Positions 24,556 to 37,880 are shown, numbered from the stretch's first letter. The stretch is DNA of 64,000 bases from Cinnamomum chago (GCA_038049695.1 CP142454.1:90604501-90668500); one strand, 5' to 3'. The notes: generated by a model from the sequence alone, not told the origin. Program-made: numbers and translations.

Positions 24556-27500
24556 TGTCACGCCCCCGAACCGAAACCTCGGGGGCGGGAAATGGGATTA
24601 AAGCATAAATGTATTTTTCTCCCAAGATCCGCGTGTGTGAAGACAACACATTCTGAATATTTTGCGGAAGCAATTGTGGCGTTGCGACCCGAAGTTCGTG
24701 GCCATCGGATTCCGCGTCGCACTCAACCTTTAGCATATAGCTATTATATCAAGAATCATATCAGACTGGAGTAACCATCACTATAAATTACAGAGCTGAC
24801 AGTAACAGGATATTACATTCCCAAATATGTTCAAGTTACAATTATCAATGTACATTAATTAAGAATCCCAAGAAAAGGCTAATAAAAGCCATACAACAAT
24901 AAGCTATAAACTACTACCCAAAGGTGACGTAGCTCCGATGTCAAGCTCAATGTCTACACGACATAGCCGACAAACTAACCTGCAAAGCCTGACTCTACAG
25001 CCAACAAAAGCACTCAACTCGGGGCGAAGAAATCTGAACCTGAGTACCAAAAGTAGTGGGTCAGACACGACGGTCTGGCAGGTGGATGAAAAGATAACAA
25101 ATATACTGAAGAATAAAACATATGATAAATCATGCTAATCGATCAAATGCTGCATATAATTACACGGGTACAAAAGTCGGGAATCTCGGGGAAAACCTGT
25201 ATTCGTTTCAAGCATGGGTAAAACATGAAGATCTAATAAAACATGTATTCATTTACATCATCTATAATCATAGATATTTGACAATCGGGTATTCGTCTAA
25301 AACATGTATAAATATAGTGGTTTGACAAAATAAACGTTCATTTGAAACTTATGTAAAACACAAGTATACAACAAATCAGGTATCCATAGCAGTCTGGCAA
25401 AACCAATGTCCATTTGAAACATATGTGAAAAATACGGATATTTAACAAACCGGGTGTTCGTTTAAAACAGGTGTAACCAAGGAAATCTGACAAGACTAAT
25501 GTTCATTTAAAACATATTTCAAAGCAGGGATATTTAACAAATCGGATATTCATTTGAAACCGGTATAAACATAGTGATCTGGCAAAACAAGTGTCATTTG
25601 AAATATATTTCAAAGCATGGGTATTTAACAATTCGGGTATTCATTTAAAAACAGGTATAAACATGGATATCTGACTAACCAAATGTCCTTTAAAACAAGG
25701 CACGGATATTTAACAATTCGGGTATTCCTTTAAAACACGTGTAATCATATAAATCTAGCAAAATCAGTGATCGTATGGAACATATGTAAAAGCATGGTTA
25801 TTCACCCAACCGACATTCATTTAAAACATGTGCGGGTACAAAGGACAGAAAACAATATAATAATAACTGAATTTACATTGGAGAATATTAGCACTTGTTT
25901 AAATAACAACTTTCATAAAGGAAACGAATCATTTATCGGAAAGCAAGTAAACAATATAAAACATGTCGGGTATCCAAGGAATCGGGAACTGGCAAGATGG
26001 CAATCCCAAGAAGCTAAGTCCTCTATCACCGAAGTGACAAGAGTATAACGGGACGTTGGTCTCAGTCACACAAGGTGAGGAGACTCAACGTAAATCATAT
26101 ATACAATATAAATATACGGGAACGGGACCACGGTAGCGAACCGGGTATCGGGACGGGACCACGGCAATAACCGGGTATCGGGATCCAAACTGCAGCTGGC
26201 GGGACGGGAGAGGGATTTCCAAGTCGGTGGATCAAACCGACAAGGTATCCAAGCTTAGTGATGCCGCCTCATAGGTCAAAACTAATCGAGACATATGCAA
26301 GCAAATCAAGTACATTAAATAAACGGGTAAAACGGGGGTGCTCAAGGGCACACTGTCACTTCATATCGGGCAATACATTTCGGGACAAATAACTGTTACT
26401 AGTGTAACTTCAATGCTTTCGGGAAACAAGTCAATCAAGTACAATAAATAAACGGGTGAAAAGGGGGTGCTCAAGGGCACACTGTCATATCATGTGATGC
26501 AATGCACTTCGGGACGAATGACTGTTAATAAGTAACTCCAATGCTTTCGGGAAAACAAGTCATGTGATGCAAATCTCGGGAAAAGAGGTGAAACAATGAA
26601 CTATAACAATTTCGGGTAAAAATATCGGTTTCAAGATCTATTTTAAGTGAATAGGGGTCCCGTATGTCGATTATAACAATTACTTGGTACTCCTTGAGTT
26701 TGAAGACATTCCGGGCTCCTTATGCACTTTTACTACTTTCAAAACTTGAAATGAGCTTATGGGTAGTACTAGATGTTACAATAACAAGAATCAAGATTAT
26801 AAACGGTCCATCCTACGCATGACATTAATCCGGAAACATCGAGCAACCGATTCAGTCATCGAAAGGAATAGAATTAGCGATAACCAAGGAAGTAGACTTG
26901 TGTTTAGATATAAAGAAGATATCGCGTCGTACCATCCCGTTCAAGATTGAAATGGATTGAACTTCGATGCCACCGAACCAACCGTGAGGCGTGTCGGCTC
27001 AAGACATTCTCACACTTGGTCCAAACGGTCCAAAAAGGGTAGTCAGGGTCCCACCTAAAACCAAGAATTAGTGTCTAATCAACACCATTCTTTTCTTTTA
27101 GTTCCCTAGTCTTAGAGACCTTAGATTAGGGTACAATTGGTCTTAACACTAAGGTATACACCCCTAGGACTCATAGAAGGCCCAAAGGTTTCCAAAAAAA
27201 CAGAATATATCAAATTTCACTGGACTCAAACTGAGTCCTCCGATCGATCGGTCGAAATTTCCGTACCAGAAATGTACAGGGTCCGATCGATCGGCCCAAA
27301 AAGCCTCTCAGTTAAAGACAGGCCGATCGATCGGCCTATAGGTCCTATCGATCGGACCGGGCGTGCAGGTCCGGGAAACACTGATTTTTTTCTTCCTTTT
27401 TCCTTTCCTTTCCAACACTTAAACCACTAGCATTTCTCTTCCATAATCACTTCAAAACCTCATTAAAACTCCAATGAACAATTAAATTCAAACACCTCTT

Positions 27501-28754
27501 TAAACGGGTATCAATTTCAAGTCAACGTAACTTATAAACATAACCAAGAATAGCCAATCCAACCTCATTCCTTTTAAAACCATATGAACAAACTTGACCA
27601 AATAAAATGCATATATTCCCAAGAGTTCCAAGAGATATAACAAGAGAGAAAACCCCATTCATATGCATTCGAAATCAATAGAAATGTGGCAAGAAGCATA
27701 TGTGAAAACATATATCAAATTATCAAGAACAAGTAATAAAATTTAGGATTTCTCATAAAACTTAATAACATTCAAACCATCCATTCATCCACTTACCTTT
27801 GACTCTAATCAAGCAAATCAAGCTCCTAATCACCTCTCACGCTCAAGATCCACAATCTCTACAAAAACCCCCAAAACAAACCCTAAAATGGGTTAAACAA
27901 TGCAATGACAATGAAACCTTTTAATAATCAAGGTGGAGCTTCTCGAAGGCTAGAAGATTACAAATCTAGAAGATGAAGAAGAACACTTACTTGGAAGGTC
28001 CTCTAATGGACAAGGTAAGCTCAAAGGAAGTCTTGTGATGGAGGGTTCTCTTCACAAATGGTATCAATGGAAAGTTTGCAAGATGAGGAAGAAGAAGGTG
28101 GTCTCCATTTCGAGTTTGGTGCAAGATTGGTGAGGATTTGAGATGGAGAAGCAAGAAGAAGAAGAAGTTGCACAAGGGAAAACCCTAGGTTCAGCTGGAA
28201 CAATGGTGAATGAAATGAATGAAGGAGATGGGTTCCCCTTATAAGCAAGTGAGGTTTGGGTCCCACAACTTAAAGAACTTGGGTGGCTGAAATCATCTAA
28301 TTCGGGACCTCGGATGGATTCGACGAAGAAGGAAGAAATGATCGGCGAAATATCTAGTTTCCAAAAATTATATGTTTCACGGATTTTGAGAATATCGGGT
28401 TTTGGGTACAGATTTGGTGAGAAAAGACTGTTTTGCCCTCAAGGCCAAGAAATCGGTTTTCGGGTTCTCAAATGGATACGGGATCAATATGAAAGTTGTA
28501 GGATTCCTCAAGATGAACGCAACGGGCCAAAAACACAATACGAAACAAATCGGGAAAATCTCACAAGAAAATGCAAAGCCAAAAAGGGAACCCCCAAAGG
28601 GCCCCACAAGCTACCAAAGCACTCAAAAGCCCAAAACTAGAAGAAAAACCATTCTAGCTCACAAACTCAACCCAACAAATACTAATCCCGCTAAAAGAAC
28701 TAATCCACAAATAAAACAACACTAATCCAAGAGATCAGGGGTCGGGTTCTCACA
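24556..28754 (-). repeat. LARD 3' LTR (4,199 bp)
   Basis: It contains a 90-bp minisatellite (25286-25851), four CCGATCGATCGG-type sites (27240-27355) and a promoter-distal A/T-rich section. A 108-codon frame on the opposite strand (28314-28640) recurs in other copies but has no known domain. Where exactly transcription starts in the LTR is not evident. Confidence 0.92.
25286..25851. repeat. Minisatellite of ~90 bp in the LARD 3' LTR
   Basis: About six head-to-tail degenerate units each begin GGGTATTCATTTAAAAC-like and end near ATATTTAACAATTC. Unit lengths vary from roughly 74 to 92 bp. The solo LTR at 38799 lacks this block, explaining much of its shorter length. Confidence 0.8.
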
Positions 28755-28769
28755 TCCTCCCCCGCTTAG
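28755..28769 (-). other. LARD polypurine tract
   Basis: The minus strand reads CTAAGCGGGGGAGGA and is followed at once by the LTR start TGTGAGAACC. Its place and purity fit the plus-strand primer. Confidence 0.88.
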
Positions 28770-30580
28770 AACATTTGGTCCTCCAAATGAACTAAACAAA
28801 CTCAAAAACAAGCGGGGACATTAATCCCACACTTCGAAAAGAAAACTTCAGACAACTGCTCCAAATTGGTCCTCTCGGAAGCACTGGACTCGCTGGGTCA
28901 TCCTCGCTGTAGAACTCTTCGGTCAGCTATCAACAGTTGTCAGACATTCCACCACTGGCTCAAATCTGTTACTGCTCTACCAATCTGACTGCTCAAGGAA
29001 TCTGTTATCTCTGATTCCTTCTAAGTTCCACCAAGTCTCTTACTTCTAGCCATCCTGTTGTAGAAAATTCTTGGAACAATTCTGTCGACTTCATCACAAC
29101 TGTCGAAGCTAGGGTCTCATATTAATTGCACAATCTTCAAGGAGAACTCTTGCTAACTCTAACTCTTGCTACTCGGTGTTCTTGATCCGTTGTACCGCAA
29201 TCAGTCTCTGACACAATTATGCTTGTCCTTTCACCATTCTTCAACATTTGAAGCTCTAACTGTTTCTGTCCATTGCTCTTGATCCACTGCACAACAGTCG
29301 GTCTCTGCCAGTCTTGGACATGCCTCTACCTTGAAATATTGTCTTATTCTTCTTTCTGCCCTGACTTCGGAAAATTGGTGACGTTTAGTACTACCAGATA
29401 TCTCTTACTTTAGGCAATGTCGTCCAGTCCTCTGTACTCTTCTGTCGTCTCTGTCAAAGTTGTCGAAATTAGGTCTCCTGCCAATGCGCAATCTTCGAGG
29501 TGAATGACTTGGAAATCTGTCACTCCTTCGTATACCAAGCTGATTCAATCAAAGATTTGAACGGTCCTCTGAACACTTCACTCATCTTTATCTGCTCATT
29601 GAAAACACACTGTTCACAACTCTGTAGGTTTCCAACTCTGACTAGACCCGTCAACACTTTAACTGTCATGCTACTCCACTCGTCCAAACTTCGTGAGGTG
29701 TGCTTATGACAAACTCATTCTTCTCTGAATCCTTTCAACTGTCACTGTCCGTAGGTGATGATTCTCCTACTTGTACCTGTACTCCGCCCAAACCGATGTT
29801 CTACAAGTCGGTAAAGTCCACTAAAACTTCTCTATCATGCGATCAAGTAACAATCAATTCCACAAGTAATTCTTTACACTACTGCAAAAACTAATTTCCT
29901 ATGCTTTTAATCATCCACTGGCACATCATGCTGAGTTGACTCACCATCATAACTACAACTGTTAAACATCCTCAAACAATTCTCCGTCACAAGCTCATCA
30001 ATACTCAAGAAATTTCTAACTTTTCACATCTTTTGAAGCTGCGCCACTGAAATTCACTTCGAACCTCAGAAAATCCACCACTTATCTGGCCTATGGAGTC
30101 TTCTGACTTAGGAAAGTAATCCAAGTTTATCCAAAAATCCACACTTACTTGCCTGACGAATCCTCTGACGGTACACGATCAACTGTAATTGGGTCTCGAT
30201 ATGCTGCTCACATTCGTTGCTGACGAACAATTGGTCACAAATTCCTTTTCTAGCTCCATCTGTGACATCCACAAGTTGAAAATTCTGCCAAAGTCCTTCG
30301 AGAAACACCTTCTAGGTCCACAAAACTCTGACTCTCTGGCGGGAAAACAAAGAAAGGAACTAAATGTGGGTGCGGAGACACTAAATTCTCCCCCACTAGA
30401 AAGAATTTGGTCCCCCAAATTCACTAACAACAAGAACAAGAAAAGGAGACACAAATAGTCTCCCCCACTAGAAGAAAAACAGGCACAAACTTACCAAAAA
30501 CAACAACTAGAGAAAAGAAAACGAGTCCTCACCACACGTCTTAAGGTTCCTAGAGTGTTTTATTTCCTAGAAACCTGCCC
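28770..30580 (-). other. LARD interior, non-coding (1.8 kb)
   Basis: All frames on both strands are short and show no gag zinc knuckle, protease, reverse transcriptase, RNase H, integrase or chromodomain motif. The DNA is rich in CTCT/TCTG tracts. It presumably holds packaging and priming signals, which cannot be read directly from sequence. Confidence 0.75.
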
Positions 30581-30592
30581 GCTCTGATACCA
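30581..30592 (-). other. LARD primer-binding site (tRNA-iMet)
   Basis: The minus strand reads TGGTATCAGAGC, complementary to the 3' end of plant initiator tRNA-Met, three bases from the 5' LTR end. It continues GGGCAGG. This fixes the element's orientation as minus. Confidence 0.92.
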
Positions 30593-30595
30593 GTC

Positions 30596-33500
30596 TGTCA
30601 CGCCCCCGAACCGAAACCTCGGGGGCGGGAAATGGGATTAAAGCATAAATGTATTTTTCTCCCAAGATCTGCGTGTGTGAAGACAACACCATCTGAATAT
30701 TTTGCGGAAGCATTTGTGGCGTTGCGACCCGAAGTCCGTGGCCATCGGATTCCGCGTCGCACTCAACCTTTAGCATATAGCTATTATATCAAGAATCATA
30801 TCAGACTGGAGTAACCATCACTATAAGTTACAGAGCTGACAGTGACAGGATATTACATTCCCAAATATGTTCAAGTTACAATTATCAATGTACATTAATT
30901 AAGAATCCCAAGAAAAGGCTAATAAAAGCCATACAACAATAAGCTATAAACTACTACCCAAAGGTGACGTAGCTCCGATGTCAAGCTCAATGTCTACACG
31001 ACATAGCCGACAAACTAACCTGCAAAGCCTGACTCTACAGCCAACAAAAGCACTCAACTTGGGGCGAAGAAATCTGAACCTGAGTACCAAAAGTAGTGGG
31101 TGAGACACGACGGTCTGGCAGGTGGATGAAAAGATAACAAATATACTGAAGAATAAAACATATGATAAATCATGCTAATCGATCAAATGCTGCATATAAT
31201 TACACGGGTGCAAAAGTCGGGAATCTCGGGGAAAACCTGTATTCGTTTCAAGCATGGGTAAAACATGAAGATCTAATAAAACATGTATTCATTTACATCA
31301 TCTATAATCATAGATATTTGACAATCGGGTATTCGTCTAAAACATGTATAAATATAGTGGTTTGACAAAACAAACGTTCATTTGAAACTTAAGTAAAACA
31401 CAAGTATACAACAAATCAGGTATCCAAAGTAGTCTGGCAAAACCAATGTCCATTTGAAACATATGTGAAAAACACGGATATTTAACAAACCGGGTGTTCG
31501 TTTAAAACAGGTGTAACCAAGGAAATCTGACAAGACTAATGTTCATTTAAAACATATTTCAAAGCAGGGATATTTAACAAATCGGATATTCATTTGAAAC
31601 CGGTATAAACATAGTGATCTGGCAAAACAAGTGTCATTTGAAACATATTTCAAAGCATGGGTATTTAACAATTCGGGTATTCATTTAAAAACAGGTATAA
31701 ACATGGATATCTGACAAACCAAATGTCCTTTAAAACAAGGCACGGATATTTAACAATTCGGGTATTCCTTTAAAACACGTGTAATCATATAAATCTAGCA
31801 AAATCATTGATCGTATGGAACATATGTAAAAGCATGGTTATTCACCCAACCGACATTCATTTAAAACATGTGCGGGTACAAAGGACAGAAAACAATATAA
31901 TAATAACTGAATTTACATTGGAGAATATTAGCACTTGTTTAAATAACAACTTTCATAAAGGAAACGAATCATTTATCGGAAAGCAAGTAAACAATATAAA
32001 ACATGTCGGGTATCCAAGGAATCGGGAACTGGCAAGATGGCAATCCCAAGAAGCTAAGTCCTCTATCACCGAAGTGACAAGAGTATAACGGGACGTTGGT
32101 CTCAGTCACACAAGGTGAGGAGACTCAACGTAAATCATATATACAATATAAATATACGGGAACAGGACCACGGTAGCGAACCGGGTATCGGGACGGGACC
32201 ATGGCAATAACCGGGTATCGGGATCCAAACTGCAGCTGGCGGGACGGGAGAGGGATTTCCAAGTCGGTGGATCAAACCGACAAGGTATCCAAGCTTAGTG
32301 ATGCCGACTCATAGGTCAAAACTAATCGAGACATATGCAAGCAAATCAAGTACAGTAAATAAACGGGTAAAACGGGGGTGCTCAAGGGCACACTGTCACT
32401 TCATATCGGGCAATACATTTCGGGACAAATAACTATTACTAGTGTAAGTTCAATGCTTTCGGGAAACAAGTCAATCAAGTACAATAAATAAATGGGTGAA
32501 AAAGGGGTGCTCAAGGGCACACTGTCATATCATGTGATGCAATGCACTTCGGGACGAATGACTGTTATTAGAGTAACTCCAATGCTTTCGGGAAAACAAG
32601 TCATGTGATGCAAATCTCGGGAAAAGAGGTGAAACAATGAACTATAACAATTTCGGGTAAAAATATCGGTTTCAAGATCTATTTAAGTGAATAGGGGTTC
32701 CGTATGTCGATTATAACAATTACTTGGTACTCCTTGAGTTTGAAGACATTCCGGGCTCCTTATGCACTTTTACTACTTTCAAAACTTAAAATGAGCTTAT
32801 GGGTAGTACTAGATGTTACAATAACAAGAATCAAGATTATAAACGGTCCATCCTAGGCATGACATTAATCCGGAAACATCGAGCAACCGATTCAGTCATC
32901 AAAAGGAATAGAATTAGCGATAACCAAGGAAGTAGACTTGTGTTTAGATATAAAGAAGATATCGCGTCGTTCCATCCCGTTCAAGATTGAAATGGATTGA
33001 ACTTCGATGCCACCGAACCAACCGTGAGGCGTGTCGGCTCAAGACATTCTCACACTTGGTCCAAACGGTCCAAAAAGGGTAGTCAGGGTCCCACCTAAAA
33101 CCAAGAATTAGTGTCTAATCAACACCATTCTTTTCTTTTAGTTCCCTAGTCTTAGAGACCTTAGATTAGGGTACAATTGGTCTTAACACTAAGGTATACA
33201 CCCCTAGGACTCATAGAAGGCCCAAAGGTTTCCAAAAAAACACAATATCAAATTTCACTGGACTCAAACTGAGTCCTCCGATCGATCGGTCGAAATTTCT
33301 GTACCAGAAATGTACAGGGTCCGATCGATCGGCCCAAAAAGCCTCTCAGTTAAAGACAGGCCGATCGATCGGCCTGTAGGTCCGATCGATCGGACCTGGG
33401 CGTGCAGGTCCGGGAAACACTGATTTTTTTCTTCCTTTTTCCTTTCCTTTCCAACACTTAAACCACTAGCATTTCTCTTCCATAATCACTTCAAAACCTC

Positions 33501-34794
33501 ATAAAAACTCCAATGAACAATTAAATTCAAACACCTCTTTAAACGGGTATCAATTTCAAGTCAATGTAACTTATAAACATAACCATGAATAGCCAATCCA
33601 ACCTCATTCCTTTTAAAACCATATGAACAAACTTGACCAAATAAAATGCATATATTCCCAAGAGTTCCAAGAGATATAACAAGAGAGAAAAACCCATTCA
33701 TATGCATTTCGAAATCAATAGAAATGTGGCAAGAAGCATATGTGAAAACATATATCAAATTATCAAGAACAAGTAATAAAATTTAGGATTTCTCATAAAA
33801 CTTAATAACATTCAAACCATCCATTCATCCACTTGCCTTTGACTCTAATCAAGCAAATCAAGCTCCTAATCACCTCTCAAGCTCAAGATCCACAATCTCT
33901 ACAAAAACCCCCAAAACAAACCCTAAAATGGGTTAAACAATGCAATGACAATGAAACCTTTTAATAATCAAGGTGGAGCTTCTCTAAGGCTAGAAGATTA
34001 CAAATCTAGAAGATGAAGAAGAACACTTACTTGGAAGGTCCTCTAATGGACAAGGTAAGCTCAAAGGAAGTCTTGTGATGGAGGGTTCTCTTCACAAATG
34101 GTATCAATGGAAAGCTTGCAAGATGAGGAAGAAGAAGGTGGTCTCCATTTCGAGTTTGGTGCAAGATTGGTGAGGATTTGAGATGGAGAAGCAAGAAGAA
34201 GAAGAAGTTGCACAAGGGAAAACCCTAGGTTCAGCTGGAACAATGGTGAATGAAATGAATGAAGGAGATGGGTTCCCCTTATAAGCAAGTGAGGTTTGGG
34301 TCCCACAACTTAAAGAACTTGGGTGGCTGAAATCATCTAATTCGGGACCTCGGATGGATTCGACGAAGAAGGAAGAAATGATCGTCGAAATATCTAGTTT
34401 CCAAAAAGTATATGTTTCACGGATTTTGAGAATATCAGGTTTTGGGTACAGATTTGGTGAGAAAAGACTGTTTTGCCCTCAAGGCCAAGAAATCTATTTT
34501 CGGGTTCTCAAATGGATACGGGATCAATATGAAAGTTGTAGGATTCCTCAAGATGAACGCAACGGGCCAAAAACACAATACGAAACAAATCGGGAAAATC
34601 TCACAAGAAAATGCAAAGCCAAAAAGGGAACCCCCAAAGGGCCCCACAAGCTACCAAAGCACTCAAAAGCCCAAAACTAGAAGAAAAACCATTCTAGCTC
34701 ACAAACTCAACCCAACAAATACTAATCCCGCCAAAAGAACTAATCCAAAAATAAAACAACACTAATCCAAGAGATCAGGGGTCGGGTTCTCACA
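30596..34794 (-). repeat. LARD 5' LTR (4,199 bp)
   Basis: It is the same length as the 3' LTR and collinear with it base for base apart from scattered substitutions and compensating small indels. It holds the same minisatellite (31326-31891) and four perfect CCGATCGATCGG sites at 33278, 33321, 33361 and 33382. In the 3' LTR one of these is CTATCGATCGG, so at least one site has decayed there. Confidence 0.92.
31326..31891. repeat. Minisatellite of ~90 bp in the LARD 5' LTR
   Basis: This array is in register with that of the other LTR, 6,040 bp away, with only scattered base differences. It has not changed in copy number since insertion. Confidence 0.8.
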
Positions 34795-34799
34795 GGTAG
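34795..34799. other. LARD target-site duplication, right (GGTAG)
   Basis: It matches 24551-24555. On the minus strand the interrupted E1 frame resumes in phase if one copy of GGTAG and the LARD are removed. Confidence 0.95.
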
Positions 34800-35243
34800 G
34801 ACATCTGAGAGGAATCTGGGACCGTCAGACCTAGGGATGCCTAAGATGGAGGAGATCAAGTCTATAGTAACTACCTCCTCACCGTGAAGAAATCTAATAG
34901 TAAATGAATTTGCAGAAGAGGCACATATAGATTCGTAAAGACCATGGACGGAGGATGCATAAGATTTGCCACTCCAAGTAAGGATGCTATCCCATCCAAT
35001 GGCTTCTAGAATGGACGGGACATTGTAGTCCACAAGATCTTTTACAACACAAAACTTCTCAACAATAATGCCTTTGCTTCAAAAAGATTTGACAACTGAA
35101 GACGGAGAACGAATTGGGTTGAATTTAATCTCTGGAGGAGGGCCAAGCTCAGGAGAAGTGGAGGGAGATCTATGGGAAGATGAAGCATGTCCGGTTTTGG
35201 ACTTTTTGCTAGGCCTCCTCCATGTTTGCTTTGTTCAAGCCAT
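34800..35243 (-). pseudogene. E1 second gene, N-terminal part, broken
   Basis: The frame starts at ATG 35243-35241. Codon 3 is TGA (35237-35235) and codon 55 is TGA (35081-35079); both could derive from Arg CGA by C-to-T change. Around the first stop the residues are Met-Ala-stop-Thr-Lys-Gln-Thr, followed by a Lys/Arg/Ser-rich basic segment, then a folded region with SILEAIGWDSIL and EEVVTIDLISSILGIPR. The reading frame runs into the LARD and continues at 24550. Function is unknown; the later part resembles a plant transposon-associated domain. The basic N-terminus suggests nucleic acid or nuclear association, by inference. Confidence 0.6.
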
Positions 35244-36482
35244 TGTATGAAATCAAAGCAAGAAATGCTCAAGATAGCAAGGTAATGCTGGAAAGTGCCA
35301 AGAGAATAACAGAGATCTAGAGAGCTAAACAACCTACAAAAACAGTCAAAGAAAGTACTAAAAGACAGTGAACCAGCCCACAAAACAGTTAAAGAAAGGG
35401 AGTAAAAGGTAAGTTGTGAATGGCTAGAAAAGCTTTAAGAAACTACCAAAAAGAGTGGTCTCACTTAGCACATGAAATTTGCAACAACCAAGACCAGACA
35501 GTTGCTGAATTAGATGAAACTCTAGTACAGGCAAACTTACAAACAAATGGGGTGTAGGATTTTGAGCTGATAGAATTATAGCTGAATGATGCCAAAAGGG
35601 AGTGTCGAGATTACTACAAGAGCTCCTAAAACAATGAAGAAAAACTCAAACACCACAAAATAGCAGAAACAGTCAAAACAGAAATTAGAAAAGACAAGGT
35701 TGGGAGAGAGAGTGGGAGGTTGAGGAAGCTTGGAGGAGTGGACACCTAAATAGTGAAAAAGATCAAGATCACGAGGGATGGAAGAACAAGTCCTGCAAGT
35801 TTGGATTGAATTCAGGAAGAAAAGATTGAGGAGAAGAAGAAAATGGAAAAACGGGCTCAGCTGCGGTCGACCTGCACAGGGGGGGAACTGGTTCTCTTTG
35901 AAACAGAACAGACTCAGCGCAACATGTTTTGTTGCTGAGTGCGCAGGCTCGGTCAACCGGCCACTTAGCCCGGTCGACCGGGTACACTGGGGCAGGCTGA
36001 GTTCCAGAATAGATTTAGAGAAAATAAGCCTGAAGGTGGATGGGTCAAACTAAAAACTAATTACCCTTAACCCCAGCTATCAAACAACCTAAAAAGATTT
36101 AGAAAAGGGATTTTTACAAAATCAATTCTAAATAATTTCTTTTGAAAAAGTAAACTTGTAAGATAAAAGACATTTTTCAAAATCATTTAAACTTGACAAA
36201 ACAAAGGTTTGACTAAGAATTCATTCAAAAATAAACAATTTGAAAAAAAAAATCAATTGATTGAGAAGATATAACTTTTAAAAGCTTTTTCAAATCAATT
36301 TAATCAAAATCATGCATTTAATCATAAAACTCCATTTTAAGTTCAAAATGCATTTTCAACAAACAATACTCAACCAAAAGAATCTAAAACCTAAAGAGAT
36401 ACTAAGAGAGTATAAGGCTCGATACAAGACCAACTAGACATATAACGAAGAGAAAGGGTTGGTCCTATCTCTCTAAGAAGTC
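35244..36482 (-). other. E1 interior spacer between its two genes
   Basis: No convincing gene is present. It carries two GGTCGACC sites (35865-35872 and 35972-35979), the same palindrome as in E-family LTRs but here inside the element. From 36060 onward the DNA is A/T-rich with repeated AAATCAATT-like words and nothing recognisable. Confidence 0.6.
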
Positions 36483-37880
36483 TTAGTAATTTTCTAAAGG
36501 TCTAACCTTAGGTATCCATCTAAGGTCTTGGGCTTTGGAGACTATCTTAGAAATTCCACCAACTAGAGGAGATAAGGATTGAATTCTTTTAGACTTGACA
36601 TCAAATCTTTGAGGTTTGACTATTTTAGATTGATGATTAGTCTTTGGAAGTTGGTGTTTCATTTTCTTTTTATTCTTCTCATTTCTTTTAGCTTTTCCTC
36701 CCTCTTTTTGTCTTTTGAATTTTAATTTTAACTTTTCAACCTTTTTCAAGAATTCTTTCATTTCTAAAGTTAAAGGAGGTAAAGTGAGAAGTTTCTTTTT
36801 GATAGATTTATTTTGATTATTAGTCTTTTTAAAATCTATCTTGGATGACTCTTTTTGAAACATTTTAACTTGTTTGAATTTCTTAGAGTCTTCCTTGGAA
36901 TTCAAAGTCTTACCCTTCATTGAATTATATTTAATTTTCTTAGGTTCAAAGATGGGTTTAGACATATGACTTTTCCTTATTTTGCACACAAACTTGAAAT
37001 GCCCTTCCTTACCACAATAATGACATTTAGTTTTGGACATAGGAGAGAGAGTGCTAAAGAAAGAGGACTCACCGTTCACAAAAGTGTTGGTGAATTTAGG
37101 GTCATGTGAAGTATACTTATCAAAACCAAGACCCGTCCTATCTCCTTGAGATTTACCCAATCGAAAGAATTTTTCAAATTTCTCTTCTCCTTGGGTAAAT
37201 TTGCACTCATACTTTTGTTTGTAACTTTCAAGTTGAGCGACTTTGTTTATAAGGATTGAATTTTCATTTTTGACTTTTAATAAATCATTTTCAATTTCCT
37301 TATAGTTGTTTAGTTCTTCATGGGCAAGTTTTAATTCAAATTTTAGTTCATTAACAACTTTAGATCCAAGTTCTAAGTTTTTTACAATACTTTGAGCATT
37401 AGACAAGTTTTCCTTGGAAATTGTCACCTTGGATTCTAGATTGATAATATGTTTGTCTTGCCTTTGTAATTGATCTCTTAGATTTAAATTTTCTTTATTA
37501 AGCTCATCATAACTTATCTTAATCTCATTTAGTTCATCTTTGATATTGGATAGGTTATGTAAAGAGATCATAAACTTAGAGTCTAAACATTGTATGACTT
37601 CTTCTTTTTCTCTAAGTTCATCTTTAGAAGAGACTAATTCCTTGTTTAGCCTTTTTTATTCTTCTTTTAACTTTTTGTTTTTCTTTTCAAGCTTTAAGGA
37701 TAAAGTATATAATTCTTCATAGGCTTGTTAAAGATCATCTTCATTTTCATCAAATTCTTCTTCTTTTAAGTCACATTGAGATTCATTTATTTGAAGGTTT
37801 GAATCTCCAATAGATGGAAGAAAGAGAGGTCTAGAAGAATCTACACAAAAGTCTAAACAATCTAACTTAGTGGAATCCAT
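36483..37880 (-). pseudogene. E1 gag-like gene with CCHC knuckle
   Basis: The frame runs from ATG 37880 to the stop at 36483, about 465 codons. It has two in-frame stops: TAA near 37728 (explicable from CAA) and TAA near 37650, where the E2 copy has a sense codon followed by ATA. The N-terminal half is a long heptad-rich coiled coil with many Lys, Glu and Asn residues. A C-X2-C-X4-H-X4-C zinc knuckle, CHYCGKEGHFKFVC, lies near 36985-37026. The C-terminus is strongly basic. Such a protein would coat element RNA. It is a close relative of the E2 gene at 56606. No pol follows it. Confidence 0.8.

Larger units (their letters stand above)
24556..34794 (-). mobile_element. Complete LARD with 4,199-bp LTRs
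   Basis: Two direct LTRs (24556-28754 and 30596-34794) of equal length flank a 1,841-bp interior. On the minus strand the order is 5' LTR, GAC, primer site TGGTATCAGAGC, interior, polypurine tract CTAAGCGGGGGAGGA, 3' LTR. LTR ends are TGTGAGAACCCGACC and GGCGTGACA. A GGTAG duplication borders it. There is no gag or pol frame, which fits a large retrotransposon derivative mobilised by proteins of another element. The two LTRs differ by scattered substitutions, by eye about 1 percent, so the insertion is fairly young. Terminal sequences recall Ty3/Gypsy Tekay-type LTRs, an uncertain inference. Confidence 0.93.

Noticed and set aside
25767-32088. Identical 93-codon frames in the two LARD LTRs
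   Set aside because: They lie partly in the minisatellite and match only because the LTRs are young duplicates; absent from the solo LTR.
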